This document shows positions 47,802 to 59,109 of a stretch of DNA of 64,000 nt, piece by piece. A program made the translations under genes and the position numbers. The notes under the pieces were generated by a model. The model made no database searches. It was not told the DNA's origin and saw nothing but the letters and a program-made list of their open reading frames with translations. This DNA is from Enchytraeus crypticus (taxonomy: Eukaryota > Annelida > Clitellata > Enchytraeida > Enchytraeidae), in the NCBI GenBank assembly GCA_905160935.1, contig CAJHZI010000514.1, forward strand, positions 1,881,501 through 1,945,500. Reading direction: 5' to 3'. Each line of letters begins with the position of its first letter. Position 1 is the stretch's first letter.

Positions 47802-47853
<52 letters not shown>
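47802..47853. repeat. CT microsatellite
   Basis: Perfect (CT)n followed by AGGGTTTATC. Confidence 0.95.
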
Positions 47854-48629
47854 GGGTTTATCGTCGGTATCGGGAGATTCTCTCCTACCCACCAGAGTGT
47901 GTTTCATTAAGATTTCTATAAGGATTTAGTTTTAGCGGCATTTGTGAAAGTTTAAAGATAGAGGCTAAAGTTTAAATATCACTGCTTCTACCTCCAGATC
48001 TTAATATTCTCGAGCTCTGAACATATTCTGTTTTCTGTTTACACGCGCCGATCTGTTACTGTCTTGTGTTTTCACTCTTCATTTCTTTTTCTGCTTGTTT
48101 CTTCTTTCCTGTATTTCTGCTTCCGTTTGTCTATCCTCGGCTAACTGTTACCGTGAGCCAGTATCTACCGGGCGGCGAGAAGTCTGATGCGGGGATGCGG
48201 GGTTAGCCACGCTCCACCCTTCAGACTTAGCGAAAGTTTAATTTTTATTTGACTTGAGCACATATTTTTGAATATTTACAGGTGACATATGATAGAAATC
48301 ACCAAAGTTAATTGAATTAAATTGCAGGCACACTTTTATGATGTAATCAGATAAGTAATAAATAAATAAATAAAAGCACGTCCAACTGGAAACAGGTTGG
48401 TGTTAAATTTCCACTAAAAGAGATTAGATTAGTGGTTAAGATGTTATTGGCTTAATCCTTGAGACCTTTTCGTCTCTGATGGCCATAACAGAGTTACTTT
48501 CTCCAGCGCAATTTAAAATTAGGGGTCTAAGGTATGTATATCTTGCCATAGTCTTCTACTTCTTTCGTCATATAAAATTATAGTAAAGATTGACATATCC
48601 GCAAATTGTGCCTTAGCTAAACCTTAATT

Positions 48630-48785
48630 CAGAAATTTAATTCTAAAAATAGGTTTTTCTAAAAAAATAGTATTTTCAGAAATTTAATTTTAAAAATAGT
48701 TCTTCTTTTAAAAAAATTGCATTTTCAGTAATTAAATTTTAAAAATAGCTTTTTCTAAAAAAATAGCTTTTTCAGTAAATTTTAC
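48630..48785. repeat. 47-bp tandem repeat, about 3 copies
   Basis: Units start CAGAAATTTAATTCTAAAAA and contain TTTTTCTAAAAAAATAG; in VGLL4 intron 1. Confidence 0.8.
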
Positions 48786-49779
48786 AAATGTTCATTTGTT
48801 AATGTATCAGCAAACTCATTGCTCTATTCATTTTCTGCCCTAAAACACGGACCCCTCCCCCGGCTGAACCTTCGCCCCCGGAGTTCATGTACATCCTGCT
48901 TCGGAGCTCAGTGGAACAGCTGCGGCAGGCTGTTTGTTTAGAAGTGAAAGAAAAACTTAAAAATTCTGATTCAGAACAGTCGATGCAGCATCCAGGCGTC
49001 AGTTGCTGTTAACTGTGTTATACAACCGTTAGTTGTGGATCATTATGTGTTCGCACGTTTTGTTGTGCCATAGCACGACCACACACAAACATTGCACACA
49101 CGCGCGCAATTGCTAATAGACTTATCGCAGTAATGGTTAAGTCTGTCGAGAGATTAGTAGGAATACTGTGTGCTGGTGAGAGTTTTAGTGATGATATAAC
49201 TATTACAAGTGCACTGATACTTTCTCTTTGTTCTTATCGATTTGAGATTAGTATTGGTGTGCTGAACTTCGGATAGCTAACTACACATGTCGGATTAGAT
49301 TCTAAATTTAATATACGGTTACAGGTAGCTAATTGCTAATAGTAGGCCTGCTGTAATTTGAAACTAATTTCTAAACGTACGGTAACTATTAATTACATTT
49401 AGACTTGTAGTCTCTTCTTCCTTGTACCACAATTGGCAGATCTAAAGTATATATTCCTTCACATAGTCTGCTATCTGGTGTGACAAAAAGCACTTGCAAA
49501 AAGTCGCATTTATCTAATTATATTAACTTTGCTTGATGAGTTAGAAATATTGATGTCATTTCGTGCCTGGAATGTTCATGATATTACTGCCGATGTAGTC
49601 ATATCAGTTCCTCTAAAGATCCGTCTCATAAGATGAGGCGATACTAATCGTGCGAAGCCTGGATTATAGAATTATAATTATAGATTTTGAAAAGCACTTA
49701 CTGGAACTTAACCTGGGAGTATCTTGTAGGACTACCAATGTGGATGAATCGTAACTTTTCCGAGAGAGATTTAGAAACA

Positions 49780-50055
49780 TGTTAAGCAGAGTTGTTCTAA
49801 GAAGAGTTGTGCTAGGAAGAGTTGTGCTAGGAAGAGTTGTGCTTGGAAGAGTTGTGCTAGGAAGAGTTACGCTAAATTGAGTTGTGCTAGGAAGAGTTGT
49901 GCGATAGGATGATAAGTTGTGCTAGGAAGACTTGTGCTAGGATTAGTATTGTGGATTTGTGCTAAATTGAGTTGTACTAGGAAGAGTTGTGCGATAGGGA
50001 GAGGAGTTGTGCTAGGAAGAATTTAACTATAGGAAGAATTGTGCTATGGGAAATT
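49780..50055. repeat. 15-bp tandem repeat AAGAGTTGTGCTAGG
   Basis: About 15 imperfect units, some with AAATTGAGTTGTGCTAGG or GCGATAGGA variants. Confidence 0.9.
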
Positions 50056-50404
50056 GATAAATCTGAAAAAACCATGATGTCTAATATATGACAGTTCTCT
50101 TATGGTACGGAAACATACGTTAAACTTAGCTTCATTTTATAACGTTTTTACGATATGTATTTTGTACATGCACATAAATCATGTATATTTATATATCGAT
50201 CAATTGAATGTCTGAGTTGTCTTCAGTTATCAGAGTTATGTTGCATGTCAGTAAGAGGCATACGATTCGAATCTTACTAAGGAATAAATCATAGAGAAAG
50301 TAGAGAGATGGTTATCACCTGGTTTGGGCACTATTCACACAAGTTATATACAACACATCAGAACGAGATTGGAGCTAAATGTACCGTCTGTTAAACATAT
50401 GGGA

Positions 50405-50735
50405 ACTGAAGTAACAAAGCTAAAGTAGCAAAGCTAAAGTAACAAAGCTAAAGTAGCAAAACTAAGGTAACATAGCTAAAGTAGCAAAGCTAAAATAACA
50501 AAGCTAAAGTAGCAAAACTAAGGTAACATAACTAAAGTAGCATAGCTAAGGTAACAAAGCTAAAGTAGCAAAGCTAAAGTAACCAAGCTAGAGTAGCAAA
50601 ACTAAGGTAGCAAAGCTAAAGTAGCAAAGCTAGAGTAATAAAGTTAAGGTATGAAAGCCAAAGTAGTAAAGCTAAAGTAGCAAAACTAAAGTTGCAAAGC
50701 TAAAGTAGCAAAGCTAAAGTAGCATAGTTATACTG
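50405..50735. repeat. 14-bp tandem repeat AGCTAAAGTAGCAA
   Basis: Roughly 23 imperfect units with AAAGTAACA and ACTAAGGTA variants, 280 bp upstream of the optional VGLL4 exon. Confidence 0.92.
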
Positions 50736-51014
50736 ATTATGAATCAGGTTAACAGTTGATTTCAGTTATGAGAGAATGTCAGTATTTTTTCTATGATTCT
50801 GTACAGAATATAGTGGCTGTTCATAGATAGTTGCAGGATATGCAGGCGGTGGAGTATTAATAAGTAGATTTCACTAAATTCTGCCTAACTGTTTCGAAAC
50901 GTTCATATTTTCAGATGCAGATTTTAATGATTATATATTATCGGATTTGTAATCAAAAGCGACACGGTTGCAATTATGAAACTGGTTAATTGTATCTCAG
51001 TGCTGTATCATCAG

Positions 51015-51275
51015 TTGAAGGTGTCTACAGTCTATGTTCCGAGTTCCATAATGTGTTAGCATTTAAAATAATTAATTTACACCAAAATCCTATGATCCGT
51101 CATCCAATTGACGGCATGGATGCGGCAGTGGATAGGCTATCGGGGCAGGTCTTATCAATCCCGGTAGCCGGCGGTGGAAGCGGACTATTACGGATTCAAT
51201 CCCACCCGGAGCCTAACATTTACAGCGCACTGCTGCTGGCCTCCTCTATGCACGGATGTCCTTGTCCTCTGTGCA
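51015..51275 (+). CDS. VGLL4: Possible optional VGLL4 exon (cassette or alternative first exon)
   Basis: An open stretch ends at a strong donor (GTGCA|GTAAGT) and leaves phase 1, exactly the phase needed by the next exon at 52577. With the acceptor AG at 51013-51014 the exon is 261 nt, a multiple of three, so it could be included or skipped without changing frame. Alternatively it is a separate first exon starting at ATG 51092, which would give an 806-residue protein. Vertebrate VGLL4 uses several alternative first exons, so that is plausible. The encoded peptide has PVAGGGSG and a cysteine-rich end (CPCPLC), and I do not recognise it in other VGLL4 proteins. The polypyrimidine tract before the acceptor is weak. 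The donor and phase are the main support. Confidence 0.5.
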
Positions 51276-52576
51276 GTAAGTAAAGTCTGCTTGTCCCTTC
51301 CTTCTCAACTGCAAAAGTTTACTTCTTGACTTGTCGCAACTGGTTTGTTGCGGTTTGTTCTGGTTTGATGCTGGAATCTGGATCAGAAAATGACACATTG
51401 CTTATTTGTTAGGCTTGAATACATTAACAAAGTCGTTGTTTAACGGTTACAGAATGATGACACATGCCCCACATTTCAACTTGATTTCGGCGTATCGAAA
51501 TTCGAATAAATTCCAAAGATACCTGCGTGTTTATAATAAGACAGAATGAAAGTCCGTTATTTAATGACATAAATCTTTGAATTGAAGGCCACGAATTCGG
51601 GCAATAGTTGGAATTCGACCTCTCTACCTGAGAGTGGTAGTAACCCCATGCACAAGGTTCTGTGAAGACATATTAAAATTATTTCTGAATCGGAGCTACT
51701 GTTCCTAATCTAGCCCATATCGAATTGCGTTAAACGGCTCTCAGGGTCTCTTAGCAACTTCTACGATTTCAATTCCGAGCAATTTGAAACAGACTTTCCA
51801 CTGCCCCACAGGAGACAATTCTCTTTAAATTACATTAATTAATAATTAAGCGCAGAGCCAGTAATCTGACACGTTATTGATTCATCTTTGGATAAGAAGG
51901 TGCAGCGTTAATATACCGTGTTCTCTTCCATAACCGACAGGCTTCTTCTTTTGATATTTAATTACATATTAAAACTGGTCTAAATAGACCAACCATTAAT
52001 TTTAAATTGACCATATTGAACATATTTAACTGCACGGTATAATGCTAAAATAAATTCATTGATAATTATTTTAGCTTTAAGGCAAAATAAGTGATAGTAG
52101 GACTACTTAACACTAAATTTCAAATCATAGATGCTCTCAAAGAAATAAAATAATTACATAACCTTAAACTACTAAACCATAAATAGCCTGTATAGTGTTT
52201 ATACTGTACATGAATAGACTGCATACTGTTTTAACGTCACGATCAAATGTTCTCAAAGAAATAAAATAATAAAATATCCAACATAAACTACATAGCAATA
52301 GACTGCATGCTGCTTATACTATGGCATGCGTATGAACTCATGTTCTTCACAATTATAAACTCTGGCTTCTCTTCAAACCACGAATAAATCTTTCGCCTTT
52401 TACATGCTTCCTAGACAGAAAATTGACGCTATACGAAGCAATAGCTCCTTGCTGAGGAGCTTCTTCAGCTCCTAGGCTTTAACTTCTGAGCTACCTAGTT
52501 ATAATTGGCTACTGTATAAAATATTAAGTTTCGTGCTATTTTCTCAATCTTGCAATGTCATTGTTTACTTTCACAG
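51276..52576. other. VGLL4 intron between optional and Ser-Pro-rich exon
   Basis: No further exon or element recognised; AAAGAAATAAAATAAT occurs twice (52138 and 52255). Confidence 0.5.
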
Positions 52577-52853
52577 ATCAGAGTCCTCTGAAACGAAACA
52601 TGACCAGTCCAGAGCTCCACCCAATAACGTCACGCCACGTCAGCGCTGCGTCATCTTATCCTATTGACCCCGCCCTCTTGGCGCAGGCCTGCAAGTGTCG
52701 CAGGCTGGACGACCGGACAGACAGTCCGTGGGATTCGAGGTCTCACAGTCCAACCAGTGTCCGAGGTGAAGAGTCCAGGCAGCGATCCCCCAAGTCCACG
52801 TCTCCCTCGTCCAGGAACGACTTCAACAGCAAGAAGTGTGCTGGGACTCAGAC
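52577..52853 (+). CDS. VGLL4: VGLL4/Tgi homologue, Ser-Pro-rich exon
   Basis: The acceptor TTTACTTTCACAG ends at 52576 and the donor at 52854 reads CAGAC|GTTAGT. The first two bases complete the phase-1 codon of the preceding exon, and the exon ends in phase 2. The peptide opens with QSPLKRNMTSPE, which resembles SPSKRKFSME in vertebrate VGLL4, and continues with a basic Arg/Ser-Pro-rich tract (SHSPTS, QRSPKSTSPSS). This corresponds in position and composition to the RERSRSP region of the vertebrate protein. Several SP sites could be proline-directed phosphorylation sites (inference). It spans residues 52-144 of the 796-residue isoform. A TA microsatellite starts about 70 bp after the donor. 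No catalytic domain is expected: this is a linker between the N-terminal block and the TDU region. Confidence 0.85.
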
Positions 52854-52922
52854 GTTAGTATGGTTGTCTGCTCCTTTAAAAAATAATTTTTAAAAAATGG
52901 AAAGAATAGTATCGAGCATACA

Positions 52923-52938
52923 GTATATATACATGTAT

Positions 52939-52997
<59 letters not shown>
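52923..52997. repeat. TA microsatellite in VGLL4 intron
   Basis: (TA)n with ATACATG interruptions, 70 bp after the exon ending at 52853. Confidence 0.95.
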
Positions 52998-52999
<2 letters not shown>

Positions 53000-53386
53000 G
53001 CGTAGTTTAGAAACGTCAAGTTTAGCGAAACTGAAGCCTGTGGAGATGAAGCTGATCATATACGAAAAAACATTCATTTTAAAGTTTGTAATAATTAGTT
53101 TGAGTTAATTAGTAGGTATGTTTCTATGATTTTGTTTGCGATGTAACCCATATTTAAATTAGCATTGAATGATCATATCTGTGCATGTCGCTGTGGTTAA
53201 CCGATTTTTGTCGATTTCAGACATGTTTACGTTTTAACTTATATCGCGGATTGAGTAATTTATGTTATACTTTCAGCTACTTTTAATACTACTGTGATTT
53301 TCAGATAGACACGATTCGTGGATAAGCTGAGGATAGTTGAGCTTAGGAAAATTATTCTATGAACCCGATAAGTGAGAAAAATATAA

Positions 53387-53436
53387 TTAGTGAGATGATT
53401 AGTGAGATGATTAGTGAAATGATTAGTGGGATGATT
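53387..53436. repeat. 11-bp tandem repeat (GTGAGATGATT), left part
   Basis: Units of TTAGTGAGATGA run up to the LINE fragment at 53437; the array resumes at 54086. Confidence 0.85.
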
Positions 53437-54085
53437 CTCTCTCTCTTAGTGCACTGCCTACTGGCAGGTCCATGGTATATAACGCCTCCAGTCTTCTCTG
53501 TCTTCCGCCTTCCTCTTCATTTCCACATATGAGTGGGTATTTTAAACATCTAACATACCTAATCTCGGCCTGCCTCTACCTCTTTTTCCTTCCATTCTAC
53601 CTTCTATGACCTCTTTAATAAACCTCCCCCCCCCCTTAGAATGTGCCCTATTCAACTCTTCTTCCTATTTCTTAATACATTTATCAGCTGTCTATCCGTG
53701 CCAACTCTCTCCAAACTTCCTCATTGCATCCTTTTGAGGCCAACTAATCTTCTCCATTCAACTCCAAATCCACATTTCCAACGCCTCTAGTTTCCTAATA
53801 TCTTCCTTCCTTAAGGTCCATGTTTCACATCCATACAATAGCGTGGTCCAAACCAAAGTTTTCACTATCTTTATCTTTGTGTCTTTCTTTAGACTTTTGT
53901 TAATAGTTCTTTTCTACTACCAAAGGCCGCTTTTGCTTGTGCAATCCTAATGCATTTTTCTGTTTCACATTTCCTGTCATCGGCTATAGTATATGACCCA
54001 AGTATTTTTAACTCCTTACCTGTTCCTACCATTTATTGTGATATTAACGTCACCTTTATTATTGGACACTCTCATAACCTTGGAA
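53437..54085 (-). mobile_element. LINE reverse-transcriptase 3' fragment (GHILR / GKRGRGRPR family), longest copy
   Basis: On the minus strand the conceptual translation contains TLLYGCETWTLRKEDIRKLE, EALEMWIW, then GHILRG, EVIEGRMEGKRGRGRPRLG and MDLPVGSALRE. This is the usual C-terminal end of a non-LTR retrotransposon polyprotein. Stops and frame changes break it, so it is dead. Its 3' end meets a GA/CT-rich stretch. Shorter copies of the same family lie at 1550-1816, 13370-13690 and 33525-33760. The fragment splits an 11-bp tandem repeat present on both sides. Confidence 0.75.
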
Positions 54086-54172
54086 TGACTAGTGAGATGA
54101 TTAGCGAGATGATTAGTGAGGTGATGAGTGAAATGATTAGTGAAATGATGAGTGAAGCGAGATGATTAGTGA
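54086..54172. repeat. 11-bp tandem repeat (GTGAGATGATT), right part
   Basis: AGTGAGATGATTAGCGAGAT and related units continue the array interrupted by the LINE fragment. Confidence 0.85.
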
Positions 54173-55054
54173 GGTGCGGCTAGGGGGCAACATGAAACAC
54201 TCCTCGTATGTTACCTTGCAATTTTTTCTTCGTAATTATATTTCCTTTCACAAGCTAAATGGAAATATCTCTTGTATTTGAGCCAACGCTACTTTGTCGC
54301 GCAAATTATATCACTGTATGTATGGAATATACCACATATTAGCTGCTGACTTTCGTATTTTCATCGTATTTAAAAACGGTATTTTATTGGCATTAAATAG
54401 ATGTAAAGTACGATTTTACTGTATAAACTGATTAAATTCAAGTTAGAATATAGGCCCATTTTAGCGCTTCATTGGCGCTTTGAGTAGAACTTTGATTTAA
54501 AATTTAGTTACCTTAGACATAAAGCTGTTAAATGATATAAAAACTATTATGCAAGTATCAATTCATTGATCATATGACAGTTGATTGATTTGATTGACAG
54601 ATGGATGAAAATGAATGAATGAATTAATGAGTTCCTGATTATTGAGTTAAAGTGCATCAAAAGAAAATAGGCATTTATCAGATAAGTTTCAATCAGAATG
54701 TTGGAAATTTATGGTTCTATTCTATGTGTGGCTTGATAGGTTTATAAAAAATAAGAAAATCTAGGAACAAAAAATATCGTATAAGTCATTCATATGCGGT
54801 ATCGGCGATTAATACATAAATACTGCTGGTGTGCCTAGAATTTGTAAATAGAAATATTATCTTTTTTTTCTTCGCTTGTAGCAATTGCAGTGACTTACAA
54901 CATTAATTTTAATTGTAGAGGTAGACCTGTTAAATAAGGCAGTAGATCGGTAGAATTTGCAGTAACAATAATTTTTGGAAGCTAAAAAGGTGTCTAAAAC
55001 AGTCTGGAAAAATTTATAGTTTGAGATGATATTTGTACGTATTCGTAATTGTAC

Positions 55055-55200
55055 TTTGGACTGATTATCTGGATTTTGGAATTGCACCGTTTTTGGACCT
55101 TCTTTATGCTCGCCAGCTTGATTTTGTCTTAATAGTGCTCGATGTTGTCATTGATGACTGTAGCACTCTAATTGTTGCTATTATTATTATTATTATTGTT
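55055..55200 (+). mobile_element. LINE 3' tail fragment with ATT repeat
   Basis: A short copy of the tail of the 59110-59815 LINE family (GGACTGATTATCTGGATTTT, GCTCGATGTTGTCATTGATG, TGTAGCACTCTAATTG) ending in (ATT)n. Located in the VGLL4 intron before the large exon. Confidence 0.75.
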
Positions 55201-55694
55201 TCGATAGTTATTATGAATGTCAATATGACAATAAATTTTATAAATTGAAAGCTACTATTAAAACTGTTTAAGAGATAGTGATTAACAATGTAGTGAACTA
55301 GTACACTGGGCGTAGGAATTAATGTCTAGCAGTTACAGTTTCACGGAGTGCAAATTGTGCATATAATTGAATGTTGTGATGTAAAATTGTTTAAGAATGA
55401 ACTAGGCGGTATTTTGAGAGATTATCCAAAATATTGGAAAGGTCACGCATATAATTAAACTTCATTTTAGCTGCAATAGTTGTCAATTTATGAGCTGCTA
55501 GAAATAGCGAAACGCTTGGAGCCGAATGGGTATGCATAGGCTTAGTATATCTATGATTTGCTCGAGACTTTAAATTAGTATAAAAAAGCTTATGTAAGTA
55601 AGAGCAGAAAAACGCATGCACTACTGAAAATATAACGTTCATCCATAACACAATCATCACCATCATCTTCTCTTACCCTACAATCATCACCATC

Positions 55695-55955
55695 ATCTTC
55701 GTTACCCCTGCGCTATTTAGAAGGTCCAAATAGCGTAGGGGTAACGTCATGAAGTTTTAAATGACAAATCCTGAGGTGATTTGAATCCTCGTGGGATCGA
55801 ATCCCGGCCGCGCTGATCTGAGAGTAAAATCTCGGACATTTACTGGACTGGTTATACGGAAAATGGTCTAAATTGCCTAACGGATTAAACATGTGGTTTT
55901 AAAAGCGATAGATATCAACATAGTTGATTATTCACTATAATGCGTGTTTACTTTT
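55695..55955 (-). mobile_element. tRNA-derived SINE (GCGTAGGGGTAACG head), copy 3
   Basis: A minus-strand copy with B-box-like GGATTCGATCCC, shared tail, and a 5' fold-back (CGTTACCCCTGCGCTATTT / AAATAGCGTAGGGGTAACG) with one mismatch. Confidence 0.75.
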
Positions 55956-56040
55956 TACTTAAATCCCAGTTTAACCAGGGTCGGGATACGAATAGGCTTT
56001 CTCCAGTCCTCCCTGTCGCACACGATATCCATAGTCAATC
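55955..56040 (-). mobile_element. Inverted retroelement tail
   Basis: AATCCCAGTTTAACCAGGGT and GGCTTTCTCCAGTCCTCC match the 14195-14290 element. It abuts the SINE at 55695-55955. Confidence 0.5.
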
Positions 56041-56445
56041 AATAACACAATAATTTTATAATTTTAAATTGTTATGCAGTTTAGATGCAGAAAAGACAAA
56101 ACCCCCTTTGTGCTACCGACTTGATGGATCCAATAGTCAGTCCACTAAAGAGCGAGATAGCGGATTATATATACAAATTATGTGCTTTTTCTCTGTCAAT
56201 TGACAGAACACCTGGTCCACTTTTGATCATTTGTCATTAAAAAGTATTTTAGTTTTCTAATATTGTGATAGCGAGCTTCACGTGGCTGTTGTATATAAGT
56301 GATAGTGCTCGTAACTAGTTGTGATCCTATGGTTGCGCACATGACAACCGCATGTGTCAACAGAATTTCCTTTCTTAATTGCCGCTTTGTAATTGTCGTT
56401 TCTTCCTCCTTTTGCATTTCCTCCTTATTTCCTCCTCCTTTGCAT

Positions 56446-56690
56446 TTCCTCCTTTCTCTCCTTGCTTATTAGTAATCGTCGCCTTTTGTTGACTCAACGA
56501 TCGCAGCCAACGCGGATCTAAGAATGATCTTCCAACATCCTCAGCATTTAGTCATTCAAAGCTGTAAACACTCGGTCTTCCAAGGTGGTCATCCATAAAG
56601 TACTAACCGGGTGCGACGTAGCATATCTTCCTTTAATTGATGCGCAGCTAAACCGACTGCGCTAAATCCCGCCCAGTCTTGAATATTAAC
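56446..56690 (-). mobile_element. 5S rRNA-related SINE, copy 3
   Basis: A minus-strand copy with the best-preserved tRNA-like head (GCGGGATTTAGCGCAGTCGG on the minus strand near 56655-56675) followed by the 5S-like GGTTAGTACTTTATGGATGA core. Located in the VGLL4 intron upstream of the large exon. Confidence 0.7.
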
Positions 56691-57124
56691 ACTCTTTGCT
56701 GCCAACTGAAGTCCCGAAGTTCCAGACTTTCGTGCTGAGATTTGGACAGATTTATATTTACACGATTTACGATTTACGCCAGAAAACAAAAAATGCTCCT
56801 CGACTTTGTCTACGCCTCTTCGAATACTTCGAATATCATTCCTAAGTTATGCACTTTTGTCTGACGTTGAAAATTTTCTGGAAATAGATATAATTTATTT
56901 GTTATTATACTATTAGTCTTTATCTTTGTATCTTTCTATAAAATTTCCATATTCCGCTGTAAAAAAACTTAGCATTTCGCTATGACTTTCTGTATCTTTG
57001 AATTTATAGATTATGTGAGATTTTGCCATTTGTTTAGAATCAATTATGATAGTTAATTACGAAGCGTAATTCTAATTTTCTGGCTGAACAATTGATATAT
57101 TATAGGCCTACTAATTGAAAATAT

Positions 57125-57215
57125 TTCGAATGCGGATCGGCAGAGGCGGGATTCAAACCCTGTGCTCGCCGTCACCGATTTCATTTATGTCACGAAACTG
57201 GCACTGCTTTTGAAA
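57125..57215 (-). mobile_element. Diverged tRNA-derived SINE fragment
   Basis: Minus-strand B-box-like GGGTTTGAATCCC near 57150, followed by a weak match to the CACTGACATCGC body. About 125 bp upstream of the large VGLL4 exon. Confidence 0.4.
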
Positions 57216-57339
57216 TTAAACTTTATATAATTGTTAATGAAACTGAAACACGCTTTTCGATTTCAGAACGCTACTCCATCCGTGCTTCTTGAAGACGATC
57301 TCTAAAAATATCTTTTTACAGTTTTGTTTATGTTTGCAG

Positions 57340-58619
57340 GCTGTTTTCAAGCTTTGTCCCTCCTCTGACCGACGGATTCTTTCTTCCTTCAGCCCCTAAC
57401 TCTGATCCATCATCTCCTTCAATGATCGATCAATCAGTGGCACATCAATATCAGTCACGTGATCAGCCTGATAGCAGACTAGTCCTTGACCTTGATCGTC
57501 ACATGGATCGATCAGGTTCCACGTTCTCGCCGTATTTCAGTCCTGTTGGATCAAAATCCGGTCCCATGCTGTCGAATCGATACGACGAGACGGATAGTTT
57601 CAACGCTCCTCTAAACCTATCCATGCCTGCTAGGAGCTCATCCGGGAGTCGTTCTTCCCCATCAACTACATCCGGTTCTTGGACTGCTCCACCGGAGCGA
57701 AGCAGTTACCAGAGTAAAGGAGCAAGAACAAACTCAAACGGTGATCAGCTTGCAACGATATCGAAATCGGCTTACTGTCATGCGGATGACTCTAATGATA
57801 TGGACGTGTCTACTAATGATCATGGTTCAAAGATTGACTATCCTAATAGAACGAACGGTTTAGGGTTTGTGTTTCCGCGAAGGGCGGACTTATCAGACGA
57901 CGGTATGTCATATTGCAACAGTGAAGCAACGACTAGTCAGAGAAACAGCGAAAAGATTGAAGTTCCTCAGCAGACGATGTTTGGCATTCATCGAAATCTT
58001 CCGCCGGTCGCCACAAAGCCTCCGGGCTACGTGTCATTCATGAACTGGAGATCAAGCGAAGATGGCGCTGGCAGCAACATTCTCTCGTCATCGTTTCGCG
58101 GGCATGACGTAAATTACTCTGACATTGTCAAAGATAGATCACCTGATATTATCAAGGACAGATCACCTGATCGGTATTTTGGCGATAGATTCGTTAATCG
58201 TACAGATAGAAATCAAACCCATCTAGCTCGGCTCGATGCTAGACTGGAAGCCGGGAGATCTCTGAGTTTTGATTTAGGAATGCAGAGGGACATCATGAAT
58301 GGCTCTAGAGCGGCTGCCTCACCGGACATTGGACTTCACCGCACCGCTTTGATTCGAAGCAGAAACATCGCGTGTGGACAAGACCCGGCTTTCAATAATC
58401 CAGCGGGACCCGCTGGGTTTAGAAACCTCTTTAGTTCTAGTTTTAACGCACCGAGTAGAAAAGCAGCAGATGCCTGCAATGGAAATTTTAAAAGTGGAAT
58501 TGGAAAAACTTGCGGAAGAAGCTCCGGAAGAATTTGGTCTCCGGCAGAAGAGAGCGTGATGGCTGCTAAGCGAAAGGAACAAGAAGAACTGATTTCTCAA
58601 AGGAAGCCTGCCGGTTCAG
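57340..58619 (+). CDS. VGLL4: VGLL4/Tgi homologue, large central exon (PLNLS, PPGY)
   Basis: A 1280-nt exon with acceptor TATGTTTGCAG (AG 57338-57339) and donor TTCAG|GTGAGT at 58620. It takes phase 2 from the preceding exon and gives phase 1 to the next. It encodes about 426 residues (144-570), mostly Ser, Asn, Asp and Arg-rich and probably disordered. NAPLNLSMP (PLNLS, 57608-57622) lies where vertebrate VGLL4 has PLALT and resembles a CtBP-binding PxDLS-type motif. PPGY (58019-58030, residues 371-374) is a second PPxY motif. KDRSPDI is duplicated in tandem near 58130-58170. The end (AKRKEQEELISQRK) is charged and may be helical. This exon is the main reason the protein is far longer than the roughly 290-residue human protein. 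Frame, phase and flanking sites make the assignment firm; the role of the long insert is unknown. Confidence 0.88.
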
Positions 58620-58674
58620 GTGAGTAGAGCTTATGATGTATTCAGTTATTATTTACCACAATAAAACTAATAAT

Positions 58675-58805
58675 AGCAACAATTAGAGTGCTACAGTCAT
58701 CAACGACAACATCGAGCATTATTGAGACAAAATCAAGCCGGCGAGCAAAAAGAAAGTCCAAGAACGGTGCAAATTCAAAAATCCAGAAAATCAGTCCAAA
58801 GTAAA
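58675..58805 (-). mobile_element. LINE 3' tail fragment, inverted
   Basis: The inverted copy of the same LINE tail, 55 bp after the large VGLL4 exon. Starts with the complement of the AGAGTGCTACAGTCATCAA block and ends at the complement of GGACTGATTTTCTGG. Confidence 0.75.
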
Positions 58806-59109
58806 GGTCATTAAAAAAGATGGTTTATTCAGTTGTTGATTCTTCTTAGGTTGTTGTTGTTGCTACTGCGTCCATTTTGTCGTTTTTTTCATCATAATAG
58901 TCATTGACATAGTCTGGGAATGAAGATGCGGATGTTTATTCTTAAAACTAAAGTTTAATGTCAGTTTTCTGCTCGATTGCATGTCATGACAGGTTTCCGG
59001 TTCGCTTTTCTACTTTTTATATTGTCACTATGATTTGATAAATTCTGTAAAAGACTCAGACATCTTCTCGACGTATCAATCTCTGTCTACCCCAAATTAT
59101 TCACTACTT

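Larger units (their letters stand above)
45660..48629. other. VGLL4 intron 1, no gene recognised
   Basis: CT microsatellites, one partial SINE (47440-47545) and a tail remnant near 47090 within otherwise unassigned sequence. Confidence 0.5.

Noticed and set aside
52854..52893. Read-through of the Ser-Pro-rich VGLL4 exon to the stop at 52893 as a short protein
   Set aside because: The GTTAGT donor and matching phase with the exon at 57340, which continues VGLL4-like sequence, make splicing much more likely; an isoform cannot be excluded.
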